Shown here: positions 16,898 through 25,382 of the stretch, in pieces
Layout: each line of letters begins with the position of its first letter
Position numbering within the stretch: position 1 is the first letter of the stretch
IMG/VR virus record: IMGVR_UViG_3300037091_000039
Coordinates: 1-49,365 of that record
Direction: 5' to 3' (one strand)
Length of the DNA stretch: 49,365 nucleotides
Source: a virus
The notes under the pieces: model-generated
The model's database searches: none
The model's input: the letters and a program-made list of their open reading frames with translations, nothing else
Told to the model about the DNA's origin: nothing
Position numbers and translations under genes: made by a program

Positions 16898-17761
16898 ATG
16901 AAGTCTGTTCTCGCGTTTCTAGTTGCGTTTGTTCTTCTGGCTACTACGGCGTTTGCTGCTGTTCCTGATGATCTTCAAGGTATAAGTGTCACGATCAAGG
17001 CTGCCAATTCGCAGGGATCAGGTTCCCTCGTAACTCGTCAAATTGGCGATGACACGATCAGTTTCGTGTGGACTGCGGCCCATGTGGTAGATGGGTTGCG
17101 GACAACTCGTTCCGTTATTGTGAACGGGAACACTAAAATCTTAGTGGAATACAAAGACGCTGAAATTGTTCAGGAACTTCAACAAGACGGTCGCCGGATA
17201 GGCGAAGTCAAGTATGAAGCCAAAGTTATTAAAGTCAGTGATGCGGATTACGGCGAAGACTTAGCATTACTTATGGTTCGTCGTAAGAACGCTTACCCGC
17301 TTTCTATATCCACTAAGTTCAAGACTGATAAGAATTATATTCCAGCTATCGGCACTAAACTTGTGCATGTCGGGTCTTTACTCGGTCAGTTTGGGGCTAA
17401 TTCTTTTACTAATGGTCTCGTTTCTCAGACAGGACGCACATTGACGATGAAGGGTGCTAATGTAAAGGTTTTCGATCAGACAACCGTTACAGCGTTCCCT
17501 GGGTCATCTGGTGGCGGTGTATTCCTTGAAGACACTGGCGATTATGTCGGTATGCTTACTCAAGGTGTGCCCCAGGCTCAAGGATTTAATTTCATCGTCC
17601 CTGTTCGTCGTATCCATGAGTGGGCTACAATTGCGAACATTGAATGGGCAGTTGATCCTAGTGCTAAGGTTCCAACATTGAAAGAGATAAGTGGTCTCAC
17701 TGTTGAAGATTCTGGTACAATTAAAGGTTCTGACGATGGCAGTGCAGGAGTAAAGAAATAA
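16898..17761 (+). CDS. Exported trypsin-like serine protease
   Basis: 287 residues with a strong GGGAG ribosome site. A signal peptide is clear (K2, hydrophobic 4-18, TTAFA cut before AVPDD near 20). The chymotrypsin-fold triad is visible: TAAHVVDG with H62, EDLALLMV with D121, and FPGSSGGGVF with S204. The length suits a single protease domain with a short acidic tail and no PDZ domain. An exported serine protease in a phage replication train is unusual. It may act in the periplasm or outside the cell on envelope or competitor proteins; no substrate is readable. Confidence 0.88.
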   Translation: MKSVLAFLVAFVLLATTAFAAVPDDLQGISVTIKAANSQGSGSLVTRQIGDDTISFVWTAAHVVDGLRTTRSVIVNGNTKILVEYKDAEIVQELQQDGRRIGEVKYEAKVIKVSDADYGEDLALLMVRRKNAYPLSISTKFKTDKNYIPAIGTKLVHVGSLLGQFGANSFTNGLVSQTGRTLTMKGANVKVFDQTTVTAFPGSSGGGVFLEDTGDYVGMLTQGVPQAQGFNFIVPVRRIHEWATIANIEWAVDPSAKVPTLKEISGLTVEDSGTIKGSDDGSAGVKK

Positions 17762-17924
17762 TGATAATCGTAGAAGGCAAAAATATAGGGTAATCGGAAC
17801 TATTCCTTATTGTTGTATCAATAGGATAGCAAAGATTGTAAAAGATGGCGATAAAGAACGTACTGCTGTCAAAGAGGGCGGTGTATGGCGATTTTGGACT
17901 GTTAAAGATAGATTAGGAAGATAA
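17761..17924 (+). pseudogene. Small gene with apparent -1 frameshift
   Basis: The ATG overlaps the protease stop as TAATGA. The first frame gives MIIVEGKNIG and then stops. The -1 frame continues with protein-like sequence RVIGTIPYCCINRIAKIVKD, then VWRFWTVKDRLGR to a TAA at 17922-17924, four bases before the next gene. One missing base in the A5 run at about 17780-17784 would restore about 54 residues. A sequencing undercall or real decay are both possible. No function is recognised. Confidence 0.5.
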
Positions 17925-17927
17925 AAT

Positions 17928-19229
17928 ATGAAACTCACAAAAGAACAAGTACATGAGATTAAGATACGTTTAACTGAGGGTGTATCTCAGCCATTACTTG
18001 CTAAATCGTTTAAGGTCAGCCGTAGTACAATATCCGATATTGCTACAGATCGCCGCCATAAGGACGTTCCTTGGCCTAACGATGGTTGTCGTCCACTTAA
18101 AAAGGCAGGTGGCCAGAGAAAGATCATAGATTATGATCCTACGAATGACAGGATTCTTGAATTAGAATCCGAAGTCGTTATGTTGACTGATGAACGTAAC
18201 AAGGAAAAAGTAAAGGTCAAGGCGGGGGCTAAAGTAACCGGTTTATTCAAAGCGATTGTCAAGGAAATGGACACGCGAATAAAACCATATACCTCTTTGC
18301 CTAATCTCTATCGTCCAACGAAGAAGGATAAGATTATAGAGCATTGTGTGATGCACTTGAGCGACGGACATCACGATCAAGTAGTTCGACCTGAAATGGT
18401 CGGCGGACTTGAGAATTACGATTTCCAAATCGCGTGTATCCGCGCTGAAAAATATGTGGATACCGTGATTGATTGGACCCAGAAAACTCTTGCTCCTACA
18501 TTTGACTTCCCTGTTTTGTGGATACTCGCGTATGGCGATCATACGAGTGGAGAAATCCATAGGGCATGTGAGAGATCATACTACCGCAATCAATTCCGAA
18601 ATTGTCTGGCGATTGGTCAACTCCATGCTCGGATGTATCGTGATCTAGCACCGTACTTTTCCCAGGTAAATATCCTGTATCTATCTGGAAACCACGGACG
18701 CCGGACGGCTAAGAAAGATTATCTTGGAGCAAATGACAACTGGGATTATCTGGTTGCCGAAGTGGCCCGACTACATTCTCAAGACCTCAAGAACGTATCC
18801 TTCCTTATTCCCGATGCGTGGTCGGCCAATGTCAACATCAACGGCGTAGGTTTCTCTGTGAGTCACGGTGACGATGTACGGAGTAATAGCGGCCTTCCGT
18901 GGTACGGAATGGTTCGCCGTCAAAAAGGATTGATTGCTCTTGGAGCAATGACAGGTCATCGCCCGCGATATTTTGTGGCTGGCCATCATCATACTCTGAG
19001 TACACTGTCTGATATGGATGGTGAATTGTTACTTAATGGTTCATGGATCGGGACCGATCCATTCGCATACAACGCTTTGGCTGGCTACCGTGAACCTTCC
19101 CAATTACTTCATGGCGTCAATCCAAAATATGGCGTGTCTTGGCGACTTCATGTAAAACTTAAAGATGATAATGAACGATACCCTAAACGCTATCTCATTG
19201 ATGGCGGGAGAGAAATAGGTCCAGCATAA
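17928..19229 (+). CDS. HTH-fused metallophosphoesterase
   Basis: 433 residues. An N-terminal helix-turn-helix (about 5-45: LTEGVSQPLLAKSFKVSRST) is followed by a coiled, charged linker (about 70-110). A calcineurin-like phosphoesterase domain carries HLSDGHHD, AYGDHTSGE, LSGNHGRR, SHGDD and GHHHTLS, the usual two-metal ligand series. Such enzymes hydrolyse phosphodiesters of DNA, RNA or nucleotides. The DNA-binding head suggests action on DNA, for example as a nuclease in replication or packaging. A second, shorter metallophosphoesterase lies at 32427. Confidence 0.82.
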   Translation: MKLTKEQVHEIKIRLTEGVSQPLLAKSFKVSRSTISDIATDRRHKDVPWPNDGCRPLKKAGGQRKIIDYDPTNDRILELESEVVMLTDERNKEKVKVKAGAKVTGLFKAIVKEMDTRIKPYTSLPNLYRPTKKDKIIEHCVMHLSDGHHDQVVRPEMVGGLENYDFQIACIRAEKYVDTVIDWTQKTLAPTFDFPVLWILAYGDHTSGEIHRACERSYYRNQFRNCLAIGQLHARMYRDLAPYFSQVNILYLSGNHGRRTAKKDYLGANDNWDYLVAEVARLHSQDLKNVSFLIPDAWSANVNINGVGFSVSHGDDVRSNSGLPWYGMVRRQKGLIALGAMTGHRPRYFVAGHHHTLSTLSDMDGELLLNGSWIGTDPFAYNALAGYREPSQLLHGVNPKYGVSWRLHVKLKDDNERYPKRYLIDGGREIGPA

Positions 19230-19366
19230 TGCCATTTAAATCTCAAGCCCAGAGAGCGTATTTATACGCCAATAATCCTAAAGTAGCAAAGGAATTTGAA
19301 GCCGCTACACCTAAAGGCGCAAAACTTCCTAAACATGTAAAGCCAAAGAAAAAGGCGAAGAAATGA
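19229..19366 (+). CDS. Small basic phage protein
   Basis: 45 residues, in TAATG overlap with the phosphoesterase and ATGA overlap with the next gene. The sequence MPFKSQAQRAYLYANNP, then AKEFEAATPKGAKLP and a Lys-rich tail, follows a pattern often seen in small phage proteins (MPFKSxAQRRYMYA...TPKGxKLP). Function is unknown; the basic tail suggests nucleic-acid contact. Confidence 0.8.
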   Translation: MPFKSQAQRAYLYANNPKVAKEFEAATPKGAKLPKHVKPKKKAKK

Positions 19367-19692
19367 AAGAATTCATCATAGAACATTGGCGGGATGGTGA
19401 ATTATTGGAACGCATAGGTTGTTCTAATATTTTCGCATATTTACCCGCAGTTAAAACAGGCACAATGAAAATCTCATTTCGTCCCGGTTTAATTGAAATA
19501 GCCACTGAGGATGAATTGCGTTTTGATATTGCATCATTATTTGAGGCTTTAAATGCTGACACCGGAACAACGAAAAGCGAGCCAGAGAAAACGGTTCAAA
19601 AAATGGTGGGACACCCATCCAGAGAAACATCCAAACAGAGTAAAGAGGATAAAATTATTCGTCCCACCGCCACAACAATTTTGCACATTTGA
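19363..19692 (+). CDS. Hypothetical protein with long overlap
   Basis: 109 codons from an ATGA overlap. The first 62 residues look protein-like (MKEFIIEHWRDGELLERIGC). The last 45 overlap the next gene by 140 bases, much more than any other junction in the window, and look like an out-of-frame read (KSEPEKTVQKMVGHPSRETS). A TAA in another frame at 19550-19552 directly abuts the next ATG, so a one-base error in this gene is possible. No function recognised. Confidence 0.5.
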   Translation: MKEFIIEHWRDGELLERIGCSNIFAYLPAVKTGTMKISFRPGLIEIATEDELRFDIASLFEALNADTGTTKSEPEKTVQKMVGHPSRETSKQSKEDKIIRPTATTILHI

Positions 19693-20134
19693 ACTTGCTG
19701 ACCCACGGGATGAACTAAAATTACCGCGATTGGTATCTTGGGGTTTGGCATCTAATAATCCAGTATGGAAACATGCGTGGGACGTTAGAGAATACAGTCT
19801 CAGTAGATGGGCGGCGTGGTTGCGAGAATTAGCCTCATTTGGATTATCTCCGGTAGAATTATCTGGTTGGGCAATTGGAAAACGTATACCTATTGATCCA
19901 AGATTAGCACAACAATTAGTCTGGTTGCGGGTCGTATATATCAGACAGATGGCCGGTTGTGACCCTGATTGGTTACTGAATACACTTACAAAAGAAAGTC
20001 CTATCGGGAGGAAATTATCTGATGGGACCATTGAACATTTTCCATCGTCGGCCATAACGCAAAAAAATCATTGTACCCTGGCGACACATTCTGGTAAATT
20101 AGACGCCGAAGGTAGTCTTTGGTGGGAGGATTGA
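19553..20134 (+). CDS. Hypothetical protein
   Basis: 193 residues. The start is basic and helical (MLTPEQRKASQRKRFKKWWD) and the middle Trp-rich (SRWAAWLRELASFGLSPVEL). A GWAIGKRIPIDPRLAQQLVW segment resembles a helix-turn-helix turn but is not convincing. It lies between small genes and the polymerase promoter. A DNA-related role is possible; no family is recognised. Confidence 0.6.
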   Translation: MLTPEQRKASQRKRFKKWWDTHPEKHPNRVKRIKLFVPPPQQFCTFELADPRDELKLPRLVSWGLASNNPVWKHAWDVREYSLSRWAAWLRELASFGLSPVELSGWAIGKRIPIDPRLAQQLVWLRVVYIRQMAGCDPDWLLNTLTKESPIGRKLSDGTIEHFPSSAITQKNHCTLATHSGKLDAEGSLWWED

Positions 20135-20135
20135 T

Positions 20136-20555
20136 ATGGATAAATCAGCGTATGCTTTTAAATTTAATAATGAGATATGGCAGAAACGATTAGAGGAACT
20201 TCAAACTAATCCTGATCCCACATCTTGCGAAAACGATCTTGCTGTCATGCAAGTTCTTGCTGAACAACTTGCAAATGCTGGTCAACCTAAACAAGCCGCC
20301 GACGTAATAAAGTCTAAGACGGCGATTGCTGGGATGATTGAGGCGCAAAAGTTCCGAACCGGCGAATTACTTAGTCGTGTGGCTGTTATACAGATCGCAC
20401 AAAAGATTATACCCCTTCTCATGGGGTGTATTGCGAACAGGTTTGATGGTTGGGAGAATGTAATAGATGAAATGGCCCCGCAGATTTTAACGATTGTAGA
20501 GGGCACTTTCAATCCAGAGGAAGAAAAAATCGAATACATCAAACCTCCGGTGTAA
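20136..20555 (+). CDS. Hypothetical helical protein
   Basis: 139 residues starting one base after the previous stop. Predicted to be mostly helical (DLAVMQVLAEQLANAGQPKQ and ELLSRVAVIQIAQKIIPLLM) with an acidic end (FNPEEEKIEYIKPPV). Its stop codon lies within the 40-bp promoter-like element before the polymerase. The length and helical character would fit a small-terminase-like protein, but no supporting motif is seen. Confidence 0.6.
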   Translation: MDKSAYAFKFNNEIWQKRLEELQTNPDPTSCENDLAVMQVLAEQLANAGQPKQAADVIKSKTAIAGMIEAQKFRTGELLSRVAVIQIAQKIIPLLMGCIANRFDGWENVIDEMAPQILTIVEGTFNPEEEKIEYIKPPV

Positions 20556-20589
20556 TTAAAAGTGTATTTTACCGTCATATATTATAGAG
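20550..20589 (+). promoter_or_regulatory. Repeated 40-bp promoter-like element, copy A
   Basis: This 40-bp block (gtgtaattaaaagtgtattt at its 5' end, catatattatagag at its 3' end) recurs at 25334-25373 with one difference (a at 20571 for g). It lies 34 bp before the DNA polymerase start. The 3' part resembles a -10 box but no TTGACA is at the right distance, so a phage sigma factor may read it (inference). Confidence 0.65.
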
Positions 20590-20623
20590 AATTCTATTGC
20601 GGTCACTCTATAAACATAAGTAA

Positions 20624-22996
20624 ATGACTAAACTTTATCTGGACACAGAAACTTGCGGCCTATACGGTATGCCCGTCTTATTCCAGTACGCCGTGGAAGA
20701 CGGGCCTATTGTATTATATGATATATGGAAGCATCCAATAAGCGAAACCCTTTCACTTATAGAGTGGATGATGACACATACCATAGTCTTCTTTAATGCC
20801 GCCTTCGATATGTTTCAACTCGCTAAGTGTTATACAACATTTCGTTTGGTCCCCCATAATTGGATAGCGGAAGAACATATTGATGAAATAGCCTGTTGCG
20901 AAACTTCTGGCATGGAAGGCCCGTGTCTAAAACCAGCGGGCGTTCTGGACCTTATGCTCCATGCTAGGAAGGGTCCATACCAATCACTCATGGCGCGTGA
21001 TCCTGTGCGTATTAAACGGGTGCCTAACGCTCTCGCGTGCGCTCTCGCCCAGGAACTAGAACAAAGAATTGAGTTCGATGGTATCTATTTTGCCAAGACT
21101 AAGGATAAAAATGCCCCACGTTGGAAGGTATTGGACCGTAAGAAACGGGACGGCAATATAGATAAAGATTTCAAAGATGTTGTTCTCAAGTTTAATCCAG
21201 CCGGTGGTTTGAAATTCTTGGCAGAACATGCCCTTGGATTACAACCAAAATATCACTTCAAAGATGTGGAAGTCGATCCAATCTATAGACCAGTCGAATT
21301 AGGTTATGCTCCATTCGCGTGCGCCTTGTCTAGTGCTGATAAAGGTTGGTATGTGGCACCCAAGAAAAAAGCCAGTAAAAAACAAAGCAAGAGACATTAT
21401 GCTTGGCCCGGCGTGATAAAATACCATATTGACCATTGGGCGACTAATTTAAACGCCCGTGAATATGCCAAGGATGATATTGTTTATACACGGGCACTAG
21501 ATATACATTTTGGTTGCCCTGAACCAAATGACAATGATTCTGTGTTGGCAGCTATGGTTGCTGTGGTACGTTGGCATGGCTTCCAGATTGATATAGCCGG
21601 TATACAGGAATTGAAAGCCAAGGCGAACGCCATTGTCGATAAGGCTCCGGTGAATTGCAATAAGCCTAAAGATATTAAGGCGTACATAAATGAAGTCATG
21701 GATGAAACTGAAAAGTTGGTATCAGAATTCAAATGTGTTGGTGAAAGCACTAAGAAATCTAATCTCGAAGCCCTTGCATCCGATAAATGGAACATACTAG
21801 AGCCAGAACCATGTACTTTATGTGGTGGAGATAATTCCAATATTGAATACTTCTGTCATCGTTGCAATAATACCGGGATTCTACAACCAGGGCCACACCC
21901 TGTTTCTTTACGGGCGAAAGAAATTCTCGATATTAAAATCGCCAATAAAGAAATTGAACTCTACGCCAAACTTTTAGTGGCTAGAAAGTTACATGCGTCT
22001 TTTGTAGTCATTGGAACTAAATCAAGTCGTATGTCCGGTGCCGATGGTCTGAATCCGCAAGGTATAAAGCATACGATAGAGGTAAGACGACTTTTCCCCT
22101 TGGCTTGGGGAGGAATGAATCTCAGTCTTGGTGACTTTGCTGCGTTTGAAGTTACCCTAGCTGACGCCGTGTACAAAGACCCACAATTACGAGCAGATTT
22201 ATTATCTGGGAATTCAATACATGCGAATTTTGCTGTACGTTTATTTAATTTATCACTTGAAGATGTCAAGGCATCTAAAGGCACCGCAAATGACATGTAT
22301 ACTAAAGGTAAACAGGCTATTTTTGCGATGTTGTATGGGGGGACCTGGGAAACTTTAACTCGTAAGTTGAATGTTACACAGGAACGGGCTATGGCCGCGT
22401 TCGCATGGTTTGCTCAAACATATCCCGAAGCTGAGAAAACTAGACGCAAGATTTCTGATGCGTTCTGTTCGATGCGACAAGAGAACAATAAACAAGTTAT
22501 CTGGCGTGAACCAGCAGAATACTCCGAAACTTTCTTAGGTTTTAGACGATTTTTTACATTGGAAAATAAGATTTGTAGAGCACTATTTGATCTTGCTCAC
22601 AAACCTCCCAAGGAATGGAGAGATTGCAAGGTTAAAGTTGTACGCCGGGATCGTGTACAGACAGCCAGTGGGGCTGTTCAAAGTGCCTTATTTGGTGCTG
22701 CTTTTGGTATCCAGAACTCGAATCAACGTGCGGCGGGAAATAATGTTATTCAAAGTCCGGGTGCCGAGATAACTAAAACCGTGCAACGAAAGGTTTGGGA
22801 TATTCAGCCGGTTGGTGTAAATGATTGGAATGTACTATGTATGAATTGCCATGATGAAGTAGAAGTCGTACATAGACCAGAATTAACTGAACTTGTACAA
22901 ACCACAGTCCTTGGAACAGTCGAATCTTTTAGGGACCGCGTACCCTTAATCGGTATGGACTGGAAAACTAATGTACCTAGTTGGGGCGAGAAATGA
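20624..22996 (+). CDS. Family A DNA polymerase with 3'-5' exonuclease domain
   Basis: 790 residues. The exonuclease domain shows LYLDTETCG near 4, FFNAAFDMF near 56, and AKDDIVYTRA near 281. The polymerase domain has motif A LSLGDFAAFEVTLADA near 498, motif B KGKQAIFAMLYGG near 560, and motif C CMNCHDEVEVV near 738, so the enzyme should be active. A Cys4 insertion CTLCGG...CHRCNNTG near 396-418, between the two domains, is unusual and resembles a DnaJ-type zinc knuckle. It copies the phage genome with the primase-helicase and SNF2-like helicase. A 40-bp promoter-like element precedes it and an HNH gene overlaps its stop by ATGA. Confidence 0.93.
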   Translation: MTKLYLDTETCGLYGMPVLFQYAVEDGPIVLYDIWKHPISETLSLIEWMMTHTIVFFNAAFDMFQLAKCYTTFRLVPHNWIAEEHIDEIACCETSGMEGPCLKPAGVLDLMLHARKGPYQSLMARDPVRIKRVPNALACALAQELEQRIEFDGIYFAKTKDKNAPRWKVLDRKKRDGNIDKDFKDVVLKFNPAGGLKFLAEHALGLQPKYHFKDVEVDPIYRPVELGYAPFACALSSADKGWYVAPKKKASKKQSKRHYAWPGVIKYHIDHWATNLNAREYAKDDIVYTRALDIHFGCPEPNDNDSVLAAMVAVVRWHGFQIDIAGIQELKAKANAIVDKAPVNCNKPKDIKAYINEVMDETEKLVSEFKCVGESTKKSNLEALASDKWNILEPEPCTLCGGDNSNIEYFCHRCNNTGILQPGPHPVSLRAKEILDIKIANKEIELYAKLLVARKLHASFVVIGTKSSRMSGADGLNPQGIKHTIEVRRLFPLAWGGMNLSLGDFAAFEVTLADAVYKDPQLRADLLSGNSIHANFAVRLFNLSLEDVKASKGTANDMYTKGKQAIFAMLYGGTWETLTRKLNVTQERAMAAFAWFAQTYPEAEKTRRKISDAFCSMRQENNKQVIWREPAEYSETFLGFRRFFTLENKICRALFDLAHKPPKEWRDCKVKVVRRDRVQTASGAVQSALFGAAFGIQNSNQRAAGNNVIQSPGAEITKTVQRKVWDIQPVGVNDWNVLCMNCHDEVEVVHRPELTELVQTTVLGTVESFRDRVPLIGMDWKTNVPSWGEK

Positions 22997-23466
22997 AAAA
23001 GATTAAACTTACTCAAAATAAGTTTGCACTGGTAAGTGATATTGATTACGCCTATTTGAATCAATTCAAATGGTACAGTCTCCATATTCGTGATGTATTT
23101 TATGCAGTGCGTAAAGTTAATAAAAAGACCATATTGATGCACCGTGTTATTCTCGAAAGAATGGGATTTACAAATTTTAAACAAGGCGATCACCGTGATC
23201 GGAATAGTTTAAATGACCAACGGCGAAATCTTCGAGTCGCAACGCACGGAGAGAATCAACAGAATAAGAATAAACAGTGTAATAATACATCTGGCTATAA
23301 AGGTGTTATTTGGGATAGGGTTCACGGTAAATGGTTAGCCCGCATTAAAGTTGGCGGCTTAGTAAAATGTGCCGGTTCATTTACAAATAAACTTGACGCC
23401 GCCAAAGCATATAACGACGCGGCCAAAAAATATCACAAAGAATTTGCGAGACTTAATCCCGTATGA
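22993..23466 (+). CDS. HNH homing endonuclease with AP2 domain (copy 2)
   Basis: 157 residues from the ATG that overlaps the polymerase stop. N-terminus MKKIKLTQNKFALVSDIDY, HNH core MHRVILERMGF...QGDHRDRNSLNDQRRNLR, AP2 domain SGYKGVIWDRVHGKWLARI and end FARLNPV. In this copy the conserved GKFA is NKFA at the start and KEFA at the end. It is inserted between polymerase and VRR-NUC genes, so invasion cost no neighbouring codon. Confidence 0.92.
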   Translation: MKKIKLTQNKFALVSDIDYAYLNQFKWYSLHIRDVFYAVRKVNKKTILMHRVILERMGFTNFKQGDHRDRNSLNDQRRNLRVATHGENQQNKNKQCNNTSGYKGVIWDRVHGKWLARIKVGGLVKCAGSFTNKLDAAKAYNDAAKKYHKEFARLNPV

Positions 23467-23843
23467 GACATAAACACGGACCAGAATATAAGATACAGAA
23501 AGACATAATCGTCTTCCTGACGGCCCGTGGATGGCATGTAGAGCGTATCATTGGCAATGCGTATCAATCTGGCCTCCCTGATTTGGTGGCTTTTAATCCA
23601 AAATGGGGCACACGTTGGATTGAAATAAAGAATGATGGGAGGTACACATTTACAAAGGCCCAACGAAGGAAATTCCCCGTTTTTGAACGATATAACGTAG
23701 GAATATGGATTCTCACGTCGGCTACACAAGAACAGTACGATCTTCTCTTTAAGGAACCTAATTGGCGGGATTACTGGAAGGATTCCTGGGGCGACATTCC
23801 TGATATTGATAAACTTCTAGCGGAGATTGAAGATGATGAATGA
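23463..23843 (+). CDS. VRR-NUC domain nuclease
   Basis: 126 residues in ATGA overlap with the HNH gene. It has the VRR-NUC layout: N-terminal helix with PEYKIQKDIIVFL, then GNAYQSGLPDLVAFNPKWGTRWIEIK (Asp and E-x-K metal-binding core), then FTKAQRRKFPVFE. Stand-alone VRR-NUC proteins are Holliday-junction or structure-specific nucleases in many phages. Next to the polymerase it probably resolves replication or recombination intermediates. Confidence 0.88.
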   Translation: MRHKHGPEYKIQKDIIVFLTARGWHVERIIGNAYQSGLPDLVAFNPKWGTRWIEIKNDGRYTFTKAQRRKFPVFERYNVGIWILTSATQEQYDLLFKEPNWRDYWKDSWGDIPDIDKLLAEIEDDE

Positions 23844-24081
23844 ATCCAACGATCCACTACCAACTGATTTGTCTTTTGCTTCTATTGATGAACTCATAGA
23901 AGAACTAATGAACCGCGTGGATGCGGGCATCATCATGCTCCGTACAGATACAACTAAAGATGATACAACTGGTGATTCAGCTTGGACAGGCGATCCATTT
24001 ATTTGTATGGGTCTCTGTGATTGGTTGAATTCTAAGATAATTACCGCTTTAAAGAAAGAATGGGAAGATGGCCAACTCTGA
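23836..24081 (+). CDS. Hypothetical acidic protein
   Basis: I chose the ATG at 23836 (MNESNDPLP) because it overlaps the nuclease end by only eight bases; starts at 23827 (TTG) and 23833 are in frame. 81 residues, acidic, with helical segment FASIDELIEELMNRVDAGI and end CDWLNSKIITALKKEW. No motif recognised. Confidence 0.6.
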   Translation: MNESNDPLPTDLSFASIDELIEELMNRVDAGIIMLRTDTTKDDTTGDSAWTGDPFICMGLCDWLNSKIITALKKEWEDGQL

Positions 24082-24286
24082 CATTGATTATACCAATAAT
24101 CCTGAATTAGACAATACACCCTTCGCCCACCCGGCATTTTTACGCGGACAGGATGATTGTTTAAAAGTAGTCTGTCACATCATCAATAATATTCTCAATG
24201 GAAATGATGATGGTCGTGGCGTCTCAAACGAACCTTGGGAATCAACCCGTAGACGTTTATTGGAGTTAGTCAATGCTCGGAAATAA
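24068..24286 (+). CDS. Hypothetical protein
   Basis: 72 residues, overlapping its neighbours by 14 bases at each end. Contains HPAFLRGQDDCLKVVCHIIN, a helical segment with His and two Cys, but no clear zinc site. The overlaps suggest translational coupling in the small-gene run before the sigma factor. Confidence 0.6.
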   Translation: MANSDIDYTNNPELDNTPFAHPAFLRGQDDCLKVVCHIINNILNGNDDGRGVSNEPWESTRRRLLELVNARK

Positions 24287-24728
24287 CTGGTCCTGTCTTC
24301 CACAAGCGTTTGCGACCGCACTTGATCTTACTTTCGATGAATTCGTTGATCTGATTGGTCACGACGGTCATGCCATTATGTGGCCACACCTACCTGAACC
24401 ACTTTGTCGCCGTGGTTTTACAATCCAAGAATGTATCAAGGTTTGTCTTGAATTAGGTTATTCAGTGACACCAATTGCGATTTCGTATAAACACAAACCT
24501 GTTCCTGATGTTGAACCGTTAAATATGTATGACAGGGATTGTTTCAATAAACAAATCCGAACAAGCAGAGGTGTTCTTACGGGTGCTACTAAAAAATGTC
24601 ACCATGCTGTAGCTTATGTGAATGGCTATATCTATGAATTATTTGGTATCTATCCATTCGATAGCTCTCAACCTTTTCATAATTTCATTCCAGAGTGTCT
24701 GTGGAGGATAGATGTCATACAACAATGA
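24273..24728 (+). CDS. Papain-like (C39-type) cysteine peptidase candidate
   Basis: 151 residues. The start NNWSCLPQAFATALDLTFDEF has a Cys at position 8 before a helix, and TKKCHHAVAYVNGYIYEL near 107-124 supplies His followed by strands, the order expected for a papain-like fold of the C39 or transglutaminase-like type. A distal Asp/Asn could be in the FDSSQPFHNF region. No signal peptide, so a cytoplasmic role such as host-protein or pro-peptide cleavage is likely. It immediately precedes the sigma factor. Confidence 0.6.
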   Translation: MLGNNWSCLPQAFATALDLTFDEFVDLIGHDGHAIMWPHLPEPLCRRGFTIQECIKVCLELGYSVTPIAISYKHKPVPDVEPLNMYDRDCFNKQIRTSRGVLTGATKKCHHAVAYVNGYIYELFGIYPFDSSQPFHNFIPECLWRIDVIQQ

Positions 24729-25320
24729 ACTAGTCGATTCGATGCGACCACTCTGCAATGAATCACAAGACAATAATGAACTTTACAAATTGATTACCGC
24801 TGGCGATCAAGTTGCCAAAGATGCAATGATAATCAATAATTATCGTTTAGTGTTGTCCATTGTGGAGAAGTATATAACTGGTCTGCCACAATTTGAACAT
24901 TTACGCGATGATCTTGTGGGTGAGGGATTACTAGGATTGACTGTTGCTGCAAATGCTATGGCGGAAAATAAAACCATACCTGATAGTATTGATCCGACTT
25001 CTTTCATGTCACGGAGTATTCGTAACCATCTTATAGATTATATCCGCAAAGATAAATCAGATGATATACCTTTTGAAGAACCATCTGAATCTAACGAATC
25101 AGATGATGATAATTCAAATGATGAACTTGAAGAAGATATACTGGCATGTTGCAGCGAAGATGAAAAACCTGTTATTGAACTCTGGATAGCGGGGAATTCA
25201 GAACGAAACATAGCGAATACATTGGGGATAAATGATACATACGTACATAGAATCATCGGAGCCGTCAAAATCCGTATAATCGCTAAATTCGGCACCGATA
25301 AACGTGTGATTATTGAATAA
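24712..25320 (+). CDS. Sigma-70-like RNA polymerase sigma factor
   Basis: 202 residues. Region 2-like part: NNYRLVLSIVEKYI (about 43-56) and DDLVGEGLLGLTVAAN (about 67-82), then SRSIRNHLIDYIRKD. A long acidic linker of Asp/Glu/Ser (about 117-140) separates it from a region 4-like helix-turn-helix (ELWIAGNSERNIANTLGIND near 158-177). This is a two-domain sigma lacking regions 1 and 3. It probably redirects host polymerase to phage promoters such as the 40-bp elements at 20550 and 25334. The second of these begins 13 bp after its stop. Confidence 0.82.
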   Translation: MSYNNELVDSMRPLCNESQDNNELYKLITAGDQVAKDAMIINNYRLVLSIVEKYITGLPQFEHLRDDLVGEGLLGLTVAANAMAENKTIPDSIDPTSFMSRSIRNHLIDYIRKDKSDDIPFEEPSESNESDDDNSNDELEEDILACCSEDEKPVIELWIAGNSERNIANTLGINDTYVHRIIGAVKIRIIAKFGTDKRVIIE

Positions 25321-25333
25321 AAGTCGGAATGGA

Positions 25334-25373
25334 GTGTAATTAAAAGTGTATTTTGCCGTCATATATTATAGAG
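25334..25373 (+). promoter_or_regulatory. Repeated 40-bp promoter-like element, copy B
   Basis: Identical to the element at 20550-20589 except for one base. It lies directly after the sigma gene and before the small gene at 25383 and the DNA ligase. A GAGG ribosome site overlaps its 3' end. The precise repetition upstream of two replication-related transcription units supports a shared activator or sigma factor. Confidence 0.65.
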
Positions 25374-25382
25374 GAAAATACT

